Shown: piece by piece, positions 34,139-47,010 of the stretch
Numbering within the stretch: the first letter of the stretch is position 1
Layout: every line of letters begins with the position of its first letter
DNA from: Rostrohypoxylon terebratum
Taxonomy: Eukaryota > Ascomycota > Sordariomycetes > Xylariales > Hypoxylaceae
Length of the DNA stretch: 64,000 nucleotides
Reading direction: 5' to 3'
Assembly: GCA_022497145.1 (NCBI GenBank)
Contig: MU385874.1
Coordinates: 1-64,000 of the forward strand
Translations under genes and position numbers: made by a program
Notes under the pieces: model-generated
What the model saw: the letters and a program-made list of their open reading frames with translations, nothing else
Told to the model about the DNA's origin: nothing
Databases searched by the model: none

Positions 34139-37042
34139 ATGGCTTCTCACTTTCAAATTCAAAAGCCATATGTGCTTGCTTCATTGCCCCGACCTCTCGA
34201 CCCTACTACCGGCCGATACGTTGTTAGCGAGGTCTACGGATCTGCGCCTGGTTCGAGGAAGAGAAAGCGCCACGAGTTGGCAGTAGGAGTTGACGGAGAA
34301 TCTGTCAATATATACAATGTGAGAAGCCTAGGGATTTGATCGCAGACTAAAGTGTTTAATTTCTCATGCCCATAATAGGTTTCTTCAGCTAGGCTTGTCA
34401 CATCATATCCAGTCCCTCCTCAATCTTCCTTCTCCTGCTCTATAGCCTCCATTCGACGCAAGGTAGAAGGAACGCAAGAGGTTTCTAGACACACGTACGC
34501 CGCGACTGAAGACTTTCATAAGCACAAGATTACTCTCTTCAAAGATTACGTGGATGCTTTGGGGAATACCGATTCTACTACTAAATCGATATCCTTAGAT
34601 GGGGGTCATCCCGTCATATGCGTTGCTCCTATCAAAACGCCGGCTGTCCAAAGTTCAACCGAGAGCCAGACTCTAGGTGACGAACTCCTTATTGTGAGAG
34701 AAGACGGCGAGGTTATCTGCCTTGATCCTGATACCCTAGAGAGAAAATGGAGTTCGTCTCCCGCAGTTCTACAACAAGACCTCCCTACGACTTCCAAACT
34801 CGGATTTAGTATCGTTTCATGTCATCCTGTGCTTCTATCCGATCTTGTTCAAGGCGTATTTAAGGGGGACGAGAATGTCTTTGGCCTCTTCTCTGAGATT
34901 AAGCGAGGCATGAACATAGATGCAGAGGTCTTGGTGCTTATTTCGAATTGCGAGTTGGAAGGGCAGCAGAGCCGCCGGCTTCACATTCTCTCGGCAGCCG
35001 CGCCCTCTCACGGTTCTATAAACTCCCGTGAACGCGGCGTCGTTCAGTTACATACGATACCTATCCCAAATTCTGCGCCAGAATCTGGCATGACTTCTTA
35101 CCGCCTTGATATCCGTTCCGGGAGCCTACTAGAGTTCCATGGACAGACATTCAATCTGTACGACTTAACGACAAGTCTTCCTAAGATCACCTCGACCATG
35201 GAATTATGCGATACCACATCCTTTCTACGCCTTAGCAAGACTTCGCTTCTCTGCTCGACATCTACTCACCTCAGTATTTACAACCCGATCTATCGGTCTT
35301 TCCAAAATTCCGTGTGTATCGATTCCGACGTTCAAGATGTCTCCAGAGACGTCTCTAGTTCCCATAATAGCCAAACAGCCTGTCTACTTGCTGCTTATTT
35401 TCCTCGCTTGGAACTAGCCGTTGCTATTGTCGACGCTAATCTAGTTGCCATTCAGCTAGAGGCGCCAATTTTGCGAGCGAGAAAGCGACGTGCCGAAGGC
35501 CTCTTGATCGACTCCATTGGGCGCGGCGTCCAACATACTAAAAGGCCTCTAAATCACTCAATTCATTCTTCTGGAGAAGAGATCGAGACATCCGTCTTTT
35601 CTAATTATATCCCGGGCTCCATCAGGGGTGGCTATTGGGAATCTTGGGCTGCCGATGAAGCGAAAGCCGATGCGTTCCTAAATGCGAATGATATTCCTAG
35701 TCTCGAATTGATGCTGGCTCAGAAATTCTCCATCCAGGTCCGAAACGCAGTTCAAACACCGAACGGTGTAGATGAATCCAAAGCAAATGCATCCGATCCA
35801 TCGAAAGATTCGCCAACTTGGATTTGGCCGAAAACCAGGGCGGGATACCCTCCCGTAGACAGAAGATGGATTATATACGCTATTAGCCGAGCCTTCCAAT
35901 GGAACGACTCTTTCCCAGATGACCCCACAGTCCCTCGGCTTATATGTCAGCTACCGCGAAGCGATATTGTTAATTACCTCGTCGATGCTGGTCACCTGAC
36001 GCTTTCGAACGTGAGATCGGGCTTCCGAGGGAGAATCAGAGATGACGAAAAGACCGATTCGTTCCTAGCTGAACAGATTGTGCTTCGATTGGCAGATGTT
36101 GACCCTACCCTGGAACTTCTCGTCGCTTACATCTCTGCCACGAATCTCGGGGCGGCAGAGTTACTAATCGCCGTGCGGACAATAATGAGGAGTCTCGAGC
36201 TAGTCCAAGATCCGAAGAAACCGCCACCGAAGCTACTTACCAATGGCACAACCGAAGAGACGGCAGTGAACGGAGAGGGAGATGTAGGCGGGGAGGGAGA
36301 TTCAGAGCTGAACAGCATTGGCATGGAGCTGGATACTCTCGAGGATGAGATCCAGAAGACTGTGTCTTATCTAGATGAAGATGCAGGTATTCGTGGCTCC
36401 GGGCTCAGTGTAGCTTTTGCAAAACTCGGCAATTGCCCCAATGTCTCGATGATCAAAGCCCTACGAGCTACCTTCAAGCCAGAAGAGATCTTATCTCTCA
36501 TCTATCTCCTCCGCGTCGAATTAGTGAGAGGCGCGTGGACATCTCGATACCTAGACACGACCGAATTTGAGAAAGATTCAACTCTCGATGCTCCCCCTGA
36601 CGGGGTCATCAAGCTCATCGCAGATCTCCTTGGACGTTGCGTGGATTCTATCGGGCCTGGCGGGTGGCTTCTTAACGATGCCGTTTTGGCAGCCGATGAG
36701 ACGAGCGATTTTGTGGCTTCTCTCAAGCTCGAAGTTAGCGCAGCTCTAGAGGGATTGGAAGAAGCCGTCTACCTCCGAGGTATCATCGGTGAGGCGGCAA
36801 AATATTTCGAGAAGTCGAAGAAAGTCAAAACTGAGGGCATCGTGGACAAAACAAAGCCAATCTCACTGCATGTGAAGGAGCCTGGTTCTCAAGCGTTACC
36901 TCTAGGCCTCAAGGCGAAAGATGCAATTTCCGCACATAAAATCGTATCAGGTGGTGAGATAGTAGAAAGGTCTCGAAGGGAAACAGGCCATCTGAGAAGC
37001 CAACAAGTCGGGCAGTATTCATTAGAAAGGATTGCAATCTAA
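34139..37042 (+). CDS. utp8: Utp8-like nucleolar protein
   Basis: Probable t-UTP subunit of the small-subunit processome (pre-rRNA transcription and processing) that in yeast also acts in nuclear tRNA export. Exons 34139-34318 and 34379-37042, with a 60-bp intron (GTGAGA donor, ATAATAG acceptor), encode 947 aa. The N-terminus has the propeller-like beginning seen in fungal Utp8: QIQKPYVLASLPRPLD, AVGVDGESVNIYNVSSARLVTSYPVPPQSSFSC. Repeated beta-rich segments run to about residue 430. The C-terminal half is helical with an acidic interruption around 730-760, and a basic end (SGGEIVERSRRETGHLRSQQ). No membrane or signal sequence. The assignment rests on the N-terminal likeness and architecture; a different WD-like t-UTP is the main alternative. 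Confidence 0.75.
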
Positions 37043-40000
37043 GGTGCATCCGAGAGGAGACCTCAACAGGTTCTCCAGATCGCAAAGCAACTCGAGTTTC
37101 TAGGCACATTCAGGGTTTCCAAGAGTTGTTAAGGATAAACCTAGGTATCTACGTGCTTGGGCCTTTTTCGGAAGTTTATAATAACTTTCATACGGCCTTC
37201 ATTATCTTCATCATTCCAGTTCGCAGATTGTGACCGGCTTATTCAGTAGCTTCTTGGAGTTGTTTCCCATAAGACATCCGAGCCCCAAACAGCCATAACT
37301 TACCTAAGTAAACCCGCCATAATTCAGATCTTCGTTAATATAGACCTCAATAATGCCACAGCCTTAAGGTCTTGTGTTATCAGACCGTATCGAGTTTCCC
37401 TTGGTTTACACACCAACGACAGACTTTTGTACCCTGATGAGTTGCCTCGCGTTTTTTTTTCTTTGGTCACAATTGAGAGTTACGATTTTGTGCCGCAGTT
37501 AGACGGATTTGTGTTACGAGTTTATCGTCGAGTACGATCTCGACAACTGTTTGCTTGAGTTCCTTCATTCCATATAGTGCAACATCTAAGCTCGCCTTTC
37601 GAGAGGCGATAAGGAATAGTTTGCGCTCGCCATATTCCCGCCGTTTGCTAACTCTAACTTGCGACCCATTGTGCCCTGCGAGATAAACTCGTTGCGCTCG
37701 AGTGGCACCAACGCATCCAGCCGCAAAATGATGCTGTCGCACACGCTATGTATGTCAGCATGTGGCATTCGTGACATTTATGAGCTCGTGAGGCTGAACA
37801 CGGAGAACATATTACATTCTTTTTTTTCCTCTCGCCCGAGAATTGAGTCGCGTCACGTTCATTCAAAAGTTACCATGTTAGCCAGTTGGCGTTGAGATTC
37901 TACAATGCATAAGGCGCAGTTAATAAGCATTTCCAGTACCCAAACTACCAAACTACCAAACAGACTAACCTAAGTAAGTACAATACCTAGCAGTCAAGCG
38001 GTGTGTGCGATGTCAACCTTGGATGAGCTGCTGCCCGAAGTGATGGGATGTTGCAGTTTGACATCGCTACGTTGATGCTAGGTATGTAGCGAAAATGAAG
38101 CCAAAAAAATGATTGGCGTGGAGAAGCGCTTTCTTACATAGTAGGTACCTATCATCTGCATATATCGGACATCAAGTGATGTGGTCCTGTAGATCACACC
38201 GGAGCCTCGCTTCATTTATCTTAGTTTGGCCTCCATTCGCCTTGCCTTCGCTGCACTGTATTTCTACTAGGTGGCGTGTAAGGCTGTGGAGTTGTGAGCA
38301 TCGTCTTTCTTACGGAAGATGGGGAAGATATTTGTGACTCAACCTGTCAGCAGAATGAAAAGTTAGGGAAGTTTGTGCTGTTGACAACTTGACAACCCCG
38401 AAGTCTTATACATTCTATCCGAGTTCCCCAGATCTATGGCATCGTGGAGAAAGAAAGAAGATAAATAATACCTATAAATGTATTCATGGCAAAAACGGAC
38501 CTATAACCCGGGTATGGGTACCTATGTCCGGTGTCACTGAACATGCATATGGCTGTCCTGCCCGCACTACCATTTCAGCGACTTGGGACACGTCGGGCGT
38601 ATCCGTCAACTGCCTAACCTCGATATTCCATGTCCTAGAAGGTCTAGACGGAGGACCCTGCATATGAACAATGGGATTTTGATATTTTTTATATGGTGAA
38701 GGGCGAGAACAAAAGGAGAGGAAAAAAAAATTCATGCAGTCATATGTGCTCCTTCAAAGGCCCAAAGTTCAAACAATAGATACCTAAGACCTAGTTAGGT
38801 CCTAGGTATATACCTAGCTGCGCAGACACGGGTTCGTATGTATTGTACCTATGCATGTCAGTAATTAGATTGGTTAGGTGAGTGGCGCAGTGCAGTGAAC
38901 CCCAGCGAAGAGTCAAAAGTCAGCAGGTCAGACAAGTCTTCTACTAGTGTACTATGCAGTTGTTCTCGCCATCCAACCATTGTGGAGTTCCGAGATTTCC
39001 TAGGTTCAAGATCGAAAAGCCTCGCCTAGCAGCCTAGCTAGTAGTTAGAATACCTGTCAAACAGGCCTGTCCAAGACTCAAAGATTGGGTTTTTCGTACC
39101 TGGGTCTTGGGTATTTCGATATTGCCGTGAGTCAAGGGATTAGAGACAGGGGGAGAAGGGCCACTGGGACTATTCGGACAAGGGTGAAGAGGGGATATCA
39201 AGTCGATGATTGGCTAGCCCTGCCACGATCTTGTTCCAAGCTACGAATTATGATGAAATACCCAGCCCCTACTGTCTATCCTAATCAGCACATACGTCAC
39301 CGGTCACCCTTCCAATCGGCCAGCTTCATCTTTTCCCCATACCTTCTCCTAGCTGGCTTCTACTAGGTAGTGTATTATATTGTACCATACAGCCATACTA
39401 CGCCAAACATCATGGCGCACTCGACATCGCAGCATAGCAGCATGGCCGTACGGGCGATGGTACACGTTGCGTTCCTTCGGCCCCTTCGCTTGTGCCCTGA
39501 TTGTCTGACCGGCGCTTATCCAATTCGGATCAATACATCGACACAGTAGAAGTTGGGCGTCGCCCTCTGCTTCCTTCTGGGCTTCTGGGCAATCTCTCAG
39601 ATATCAAATGTAACGTAGAAATTTCACCTAAGGACACGATCGTCGAGTGAATCACACTTGTTGATTCTCGCAATAGCATACCGTAGCAATTGTACGACTA
39701 CGATCTTAGCTACCTACCTACCTACCTAGCCAGGGGTTTCTATTGTTTTATTATTATCCTCGGCTGGTCTATGACGATACTTGGTAGCAATCAACTTGAA
39801 TCTGACAATCTGTAGAAGCAAACTTTGTAACTCTCGGATACACTTATTCCACATATTCAGCTACCTGACAGGGTATTTCATCGGTGGCCCCCACGTTAGC
39901 ACCCTCTCGTCTCTTAACCTACATAGGTCCTAAGGTTAGACGAGATATCTGCATCTTCTTACCCCAAGTTCATGAGAGTCTTCTGTGATCCCAACAACAG

Positions 40001-40473
40001 GCACATTTGGACATTCATACATTTAGACATACACTAGTACCTACCTACGTCCGTATAAGCCTCTGGGGCATCTCCAGATTGAACTAGACTACAGCTAAGC
40101 CTGATCGTGTTCGACCCCTGTCTCCCTATAACCCAACTTTGGCCTAGGCGAACCGACCCATCATCAGCACATCCCACTTCGCTTCGTTTTTGCCCTTCCC
40201 GATCCTCTATTCTCGTTCTCCAATTCTTTTTCTCCAACCTGCCTCCATCCACGTCACCACAAGTCAACTTTCTCCCGCGAAGGTACATATACACGTAAAT
40301 CAGTGCACGATACACGACACTGCTCACCTACTAAGACAATTCAAGAGTGCAGAGGGTAAAGATAGGACTTAGAAGAATCGAATTTCAAATCCGAGGGACT
40401 TTGTCCCCAGGGACCAGGGAGAAAAAAGGAAGAAGAGAGAAGAAACCGGACGTACGCACACGTACGACCTGCG
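37043..40473. other. 3.4-kb intergenic with faint coding-like segments
   Basis: No identified gene. Two minus-strand segments look coding by residue composition but cannot be named: 37467-37777 (two overlapping frames) and 38363-38663 (a possible two-exon 70-aa frame). TACCTAAGACCTAGTTAGGTCCTAGGTA lies near 38781-38808 (given here as a composite of adjacent words), and CTACCTACCTACC at about 39711-39728. Confidence 0.5.
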
Positions 40474-43313
40474 ATGTTGTCTTACAACACGAACAATGCA
40501 CCGCCAGCGCCCGGTGCTTCAGTCTCCGCCTCACGCATCTTACCTACTGATATCGAACGGGTTGATGCATTTGCGCGGAAGTTGTATAAGCGGGCCCGAG
40601 CCGCCGGTCCAGACCTGGATGAGATCTCGACGGCGGTGCGCAGCCTGCACACGGTACTCAAGCACCTAAAATTCGAGACGGAGGATCCTGACTCGCTGCT
40701 CTGCGTGGATGGAAGCGCCGTCTACGCGCGACAGCTGACGCCCATCCTCGAGGACTCCGAATTTGCGCTTAAACAGCTAGACACCATCTTGGAGAAGAAA
40801 TACGGAGGCGGCGAAGTCGGCATGCAGATGGACGGGGAAAGGGGGTGGACGATGTTGGAGAGTCGGGAGAAAGACATGATCGGCATGATACGATCGAAGC
40901 TCGCAAATCAAAAGCTCAACATCGACATGTTCCTCGACACCATCCAGCTGCATAATCCGTCCAAGTCTCGCCGCATGGTCGACACGAATAGCGCGGATCT
41001 CGACTCGATTAAAGATAAGGTGGATGTTATCGCGGCGCGCATATGCCAGCGGAAGAATTCCAATTTGGCGGACGAAAACGAAGAGGAGGTCTGGGAACGT
41101 TTTAGAGATGGTCTCGAAAGTGCAGGATTCTCGAGAGAAGTCTTGCGTAAGAATCAGGTTTGTTGAACACATTTCATTAATATTCGATCCAATCATTCTT
41201 CAGACCTTCCAATGCAGTGCCATGATGTTGACATGTGTTTATGCATTAGGACGTCATAAGAGCATACATCCGCCAGTTAGACGAGCAGGTCAGCGCCAAC
41301 GGCGGCAGCACGCCTACGGTGCGGGGACTGCTAGAAAATTACCGGCCTCAGGCTCATGAAGGACTCCAGATCGCTCCGTACCCAACGTGCCCAACCTATC
41401 CCACGTCGGATGAATTTAGTCCGGAGGAGTTTCAGCCCGGAATAGACGAGGAGAAGCTGTTTCCATCCATGAGGATGAAGCGTCTGGAAGGAGAAGAAGA
41501 AGAAGACGACGACGATAACCAACGAAGACAGCCACCCAGTATGACAAACCAACCTACCTATCTCTCCTACGACCGTCATTCCTCTAGCAGCGGCGATGAC
41601 GAAGATTCGATGGCGCTCATGTCCACGCGGGAGCTCATGGCGCTCGATAAACGAGCCGCCGAGCTGGCCCTCGCGATACCCCCCGGGAACATACGTCTGC
41701 AGCCACCGAGACAGTCCGGGGAACTAGTCGGTTCGAATTATATGTCAACTTCCCCTACTCAGCATCATCTGCATTCGTCAAGCTCGCGCCATGCCCTTCC
41801 GTCCTCATCACAGCATTCCAACGTCGTCGTTGATCAATCCGAGGTACCCTCCCGGCATATCCCACCGTCCGGTGGTAGTCCGGAGCAGCAGCAAGCGTTG
41901 GCAGCACTGCAGCAGAGAGGTGCACGTCTGGCACCGGATAGCCAAGGCCGAGAAATACCCTTAGACGCAAAATGGACCCGGATCTCACGCCGGCTCGTGT
42001 CACCAGAGGTCCTCGCCGGCGCCGGGGTACGGTATGAAGCACGACCGGACTTCGTAGCCGTACTCGGTGAACTAAGCCGGGAGCAGATAGCCGACTTTGC
42101 ACGACGGACTACCGAAGCCAGGAGTTCAAGGCGGCGACATTCTAGCGCTGCCGCCGCTCCTATCGCCACCATCGCGGCCGGGAATGGAGCGAGTAGGAGG
42201 AGGACCGAGGATAAGTACCACCCAGACAAATACCGGAATTGGAACGTGATCGAGGAAGAAGAGCGACGACGATCACGACGGAGGGGAGACGATAGGGATG
42301 GGTACGACACCGATGACGACGATGGTACGACGTACGTAGTGGATAGCCGAGGCCGGAACCGAAAGGGAAGTACGGCGAGCTCGGTGAGCGCACTGTACGA
42401 CTCCAGTGACGACGAGGGCACCTCGGATAGCGAAGTGGATTACGGTGACAGAGACCGAGATCACGAATCATCATCCTACTCACAATCCTACCCTCGTTCT
42501 AGCTCATACTTAGAAAACTACCACAATTCTCAGCAGAACCTTCGACGAAGCTCCACAGAGCCCTCGAAAACGTCTGACGACAGAGTGCACTTTCGAGCCA
42601 GAGGTAGCTTGGACAGCAACGCCACGGCGAGGCGAGGTAGTGGTGATACTAACGGCACCAATGAAAGGGGAACCAAGACGTACCCATTCATCGTGCCGGA
42701 CAAGGACAAGGACAGCGGCGCAGGAACCAGCCCCGCCGCCACTGTAAAACCGAAGTCGATCCTCAAGAACAAGAACGACGACCCTCACGTACGCATCGAT
42801 CCCACCCCGCAGATAATAGACGAGAGCCCCCGCTCGCTGTCACGAAGCATACCGTACCGACGAAGCGAGCGCGAGCGGCGGGAGCGGGAGCGGTCTCGGG
42901 ACAGGACACGAGAAAGAGACCGCAATTACGACCACGATCGCGAGAAGCGATATCGATCCGATCGGTACCAAGACCGGGAACAATCGAAAGAACGACACTC
43001 CGAGCGCCACCGCGACAAGGAGTATCACGCGTCGCACCGAGATCGCGACGACGGGCGGGAAGAATACGCGGATCGGCACCGCCACCGCAGTTCCGGTCAC
43101 CGGTACCACGGCGGGGGCGGGTCGTCAAGCACGGCATCCAGGAGGACCTGGGATCGCGACTATCACGACGACCACTACATGACGAGCAACGGCAGGTCAT
43201 CGAAGGAGGACCGCGCGTCGAAGAAGAAGGCCCGGGACGAGACGATCCGGGCTGTCGGGCTCGGGGGCGCGGCGGCCGCCATGTTGAGCATGCTGAGCGA
43301 GGCGGCGTTGTAG
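40474..43313 (+). CDS. Conserved fungal protein with Arg/Asp/Glu-rich C-terminal region
   Basis: Exons 40474-41157 and 41250-43313 (92-bp intron, TAG acceptor) encode 915 aa. The N-terminal 230 aa are helical (VDAFARKLYKRARAAGPDL, LHTVLKHLKFE), resembling helical N-domains of fungal signalling/NLR-related proteins. An acidic tract (GEEEEDDDD) follows. A compact block at about 455-500 (KWTRISRRLVSPEVL...AGVRYEARPDFVAVL) matches a motif recurrent in uncharacterised fungal proteins, perhaps the one now called DUF8035. Beyond it is disordered, with a KPKSILKNK segment and a long RE/RD/RS-rich region (about 770-870) similar in composition to splicing-related proteins. The C-terminus is short, hydrophobic and alanine-rich (GLGGAAAAMLSML). 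Function unknown; I would not call it an SR protein on composition alone. Confidence 0.8.
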
Positions 43314-44179
43314 GATAGCGCCCTTCACCTAGCAAGCTTGGTATGTTGAATTATGAGATACGACTCTGTGGTGTTGGTGTTTAGGAAAAAGAGAAAATCA
43401 CGTAGATGGAGTACCTAGTTCCTAGGTGTTGGCGAATCGGATTCAATGAATAGCTAGTGAAAATTTACCTCGTCGTCGAGCCTCGCTTAGGAAGATCGTG
43501 GGGAAGAGTGAGAAGGACCAAGGCGAAGCTGTGAGAGAACTATACGAGAAAGAGAAGAAACGGACAGCAAAATAACGACGAGAATGGACGGTTCATCGCG
43601 AAAACATAATGGTCGTCAATAATGCAGGTTTTTTTCGTGTCACGGTAGGACCCATCTAGTTAGGTAGTCGACCTGTCCGCCAGTTGGGCTCTGAGGGTGT
43701 CACATGTCCTCCGTTTGGCTTGGGCGAAACTTGGTAGTCTCTTTGGGTTCAATGGCAGATTGTCGATGTCCATGAGTGATGCTGGGAGTCAGAGGAGCAG
43801 AGAGGTAGCAGATTCTTGGTAGGATGTTATAGATACCCCAGTCGAGTCAAGTGATGTCATATACAGACCTCAGGTGTATTTCCGAGCGAGAAAGAGCTTA
43901 TATACTCGAAAACTTAGACCTCACGTAAACTTTCGCTTGGCTCACAAGCTCCTGTTGCTGTGTGCTGTGTGGTGTGAGTATATGGTATATGTCATCCATG
44001 TAGTCATCGAACCTTCGCCTAGCTTATTTACATGAACCAAATGGTATCCGGCACTCAGCCGACAGTCCCAAACTCTCTTGGAGCCAAACAGTTATCGAGT
44101 AGGTCCCTAATACTATTCAATATGCTTGGCCCTATACATCGTCCATCTCATATCCCACCTAGTTAAACATATACGAAAA
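43314..44179. other. Convergent intergenic
   Basis: 3' flanks of the Arg-rich protein gene and the Dpb11-like gene. No gene seen; one TACCTAGTTCCTAGG word at 43412-43426. Confidence 0.55.
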
Positions 44180-47010
44180 CTACCGCCGCTTCGAATTTCT
44201 TCTCGACGACCTTTGTGTGCTACTACCGGACCCTGTACCACTGCCTAAGCTTGCCAACGAAACCTTCGCCTGATTTGGCTTGTCGTCGCCCAAGCTATCT
44301 TGCCTGCTGATACGACCTAGAACAGTAGCTCGTTGTTGCTGGGCTTCAGACCTGTCGTATTCGAGTTGAGTGGCGCGTGGTGGGCTATCACCATCTCTCA
44401 TCGTTTGGATACTATCGTCATTTTGCTCCATCATTTTGTCCAGAAGGCCACGCGCACCCGCCGTAGCCTGCGCCGAGTCTAAGCGAGATGCCAGGGATTC
44501 GGTCCTCCTAGAATTTGATTTGGAACTGCTCGCGTGTGTAAAGGATTCCGCACTTGCACTCGATGTTGCCGAAACGTTACTTGCTGCACGGCCTAAGATC
44601 TCGCGCTTCCGCCGTGGTTGGCCTGGTGCTGGCAGCGGCCTCAAGCTGTCACCTTCCGGAGCTACTCCGTCGCGAGACACGAGAGAATTCAATCGCTTCG
44701 ACATTTCTTCGCGTTCTGCTGCCTTAGCTCGTTCAGCTTGCCGCTTTCGTTCTGCTTCTTCCTTTTCTGCAGAATCTTCCTCTTCTTCTAACGGGTTAAT
44801 AGGAGTATCAGAATCTTCACCACCTTCGGAGTCTCCTACTTCGCCTCCAGTCGGGACACGTCTGAATTTTCGAGGAGTGGAATTTGTCTTCTGCGGAGAA
44901 GTTTTCTGGGAAGATGGGGATTTGTTCAATGCATTCGATGTCTTCTCCGAAAGTGGTTCAGAGGTCGTTGGAAGTCCAGTGTTGACGTCCTCTGTGTGGT
45001 GTGTAGGAGCTGTCTCGTAGTTTGTCTCATTTGTTTCATGATCTTGTGCGGGAGTGTCCTGAAGCATAAGCATATCGTCATCAAATGCTGTCATGTCGAT
45101 ACCGTGCTTTATTGTTGATGTGTTTGCTGATGCTGACGATTTTCCTCTCGGAATCTTCTTGTGAACGGGCTCTAGTTTCGATCTTACGATTGCATCATCT
45201 TCCTTATTCTTAGGAGCTTCTCGTGCCACTGATAAATTCTGGGAAAGTTCTTTGAATAGGAAACTTTCCCAAGGCACAAGGCAACCCGTCGTTATACACT
45301 GCCATAACCAGTCGGCGCTGACAATTGGAATTTGTGAAAGTACAGCAAAATCTAGCTTCTGTTTTCTGACTTCGCCCAAAGAAGGGCAGACCAGTAGTGA
45401 GCATTGTGGGTTCAGTCGTTCAGAATATTTTGCGCCGAGCTGGACAATGGCCTTCTCAACTTGATTCAACTGTTCATTCCTAAAACCAGCAGTGCAGATT
45501 ATTAATCTTTGAAAACCTTCTATGGGAAATCGAGGAAATGGTTGCCCTAGTACGTGGTCATCTGGTTTGTAAAGGGTTTTATTGTGAACACACCGCTCAA
45601 CGTAGAATTCGGTGACGATGTGCATTCCTTCTAGGAGTTCAGGATGGGATTCGGGCTGGGATGTCTGAGGGACTATAAGATACCGCCGATCCAATGACTC
45701 GCCATGGTTTGAAGAGGCGGCGTCTTCAATAGACGGAAATACCTGTCCATCGTGAGACGAGATATGATGAGTTAGAATATCTTGCTTGTTCTGAGGGAAG
45801 CCGTAGATGTAAAAGCGACAAGAAGAAAAGACACCGGCATCAACTTGTTGGACGTGAGTTGGCTGCGCGAGATGAGGTATCTCAGCTCCAGGTGTGGTCA
45901 ACTCTGTTTGGTGTAAATCAGGGGGCACGCTCATAGATGCGTGGTTAGTGCTAGTAGCGATCATCGACCTGGATAGATCGGTCGACGATTGATTGACGAG
46001 GATATCACCCCAGAGATTGTCCTTCTGACTGGTGAGTTTCATGCTCGCGGTTTTCCTTAGTTTCCTTCGACCGTCATCAACCGTAGGGCCAACCACGCCA
46101 TCACGCGACCTCTTGCCGAGAGAGGCACCCCGCTTCAAGTCTCGCCTTATCCATGCATCCTTTCCTCTCTCTTCTGCAGGTAAGGTTGGATCATAGCACT
46201 CCTCGTTGAGGATCATACCTCGTTCTATACTGTCGTGTAGCCACTCGATAGAGACGGTTCTTATCCGCCACTTTCGTGCAGCAATGTACTTCTTCCCCTC
46301 GGGTTTATTTACGATAAGATGGGTAACGGCTCGGGAGAGATCACCAACGTATTCGCCGCCATTCGCTTTTACCTTGCTTTCGATCGCGACGCGCGTCTCA
46401 TCTTCTCCAGTTAGCCTTCAGGACATAGAGGTCAACCGATTTCAACATATTAGGTAGAAAAGAAAGTAGTTAACGTACTGTCCTCGAATCCAGTCAAACA
46501 GCATATCAACTTGAACCTCTCTCTCTGTTCAACGAATGGACTTTTAGGAATTCCGCCACCTGTTTCGAACGTCTTCAACCTCCAGGTATTTTCCAGCGCA
46601 GCAAAGTCGAACTCTTTGTCTTCTCGCCATAGCTCTCCTACTGCGTCAACCCAGCCAGCAGCCATTGGCTTGATGTCTGGTCTCTCCCTCGCGACATGGC
46701 GATACTTTGCTGTGTCGTAGTCTCCGACGATTAGGTGGGTGACATCCGGTGTGAGGTCGTACTTGTGAATGCCGCCTAGATCCGCGGTTCGTTGGGCGAT
46801 TTCGGTCTAAATATGAGCGAAATGATTAGTCAATGATATTGCGTATATGTGTATGTGTGTACATGTGTATATATGTACATATATGTATAAGTGGCTTGGG
46901 TCATCTCATACACGCAGGTCTGCCTCGATACTAGTGCAGCAGAGCACCAGGCCTTCGAAAGGTTTGGACGGGTCGAAGGGCCTATCTGGCGCTGGAGAAG
47001 ACGATGTCAT
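44180..47010 (-). CDS. dpb11: Dpb11/Rad4(Cut5)/TopBP1-like BRCT checkpoint scaffold
   Basis: Multi-BRCT scaffold linking CDK-phosphorylated initiation factors and the 9-1-1/ATR checkpoint; nuclear. Three exons, 46912-47010, 46475-46806 and 44180-46415, with introns of 105 and 59 bp, encode 888 aa. Exon 1 begins BRCT1 (FEGLVLCCTSIEADLR), continued by TEIAQRTADLGGIHKYDLTPDVTHLI in exon 2. BRCT2 (LICCLTGFED...KANGGEYVGDLSRAVTHLIV, ending in TVSIEWLHDSI) spans the second junction. Two further BRCT units follow at about 335-410 (CRFYIYGFPQ) and 435-525 (LIICTAGFRN ... IVSADWLWQCI). The tail is disordered and charged, with a Lys/Glu coiled region (EEEEDSAEKEEAERKRQAERAKAAEREE). The donor of the second intron (GTTAAC) is weak but is the only one keeping frame. 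Intron 1 carries a TATG/TGTA microsatellite. Confidence 0.92.

Noticed and set aside
41755..43335. Several 100-195 aa minus-strand frames
   Set aside because: Produced by the Arg/Ser/Asp-rich codon use of the gene on the plus strand.
46838..46890. TATG/TGTA-rich tract as a separate repeat locus
   Set aside because: It lies wholly inside intron 1 of the Dpb11-like gene and is noted there.
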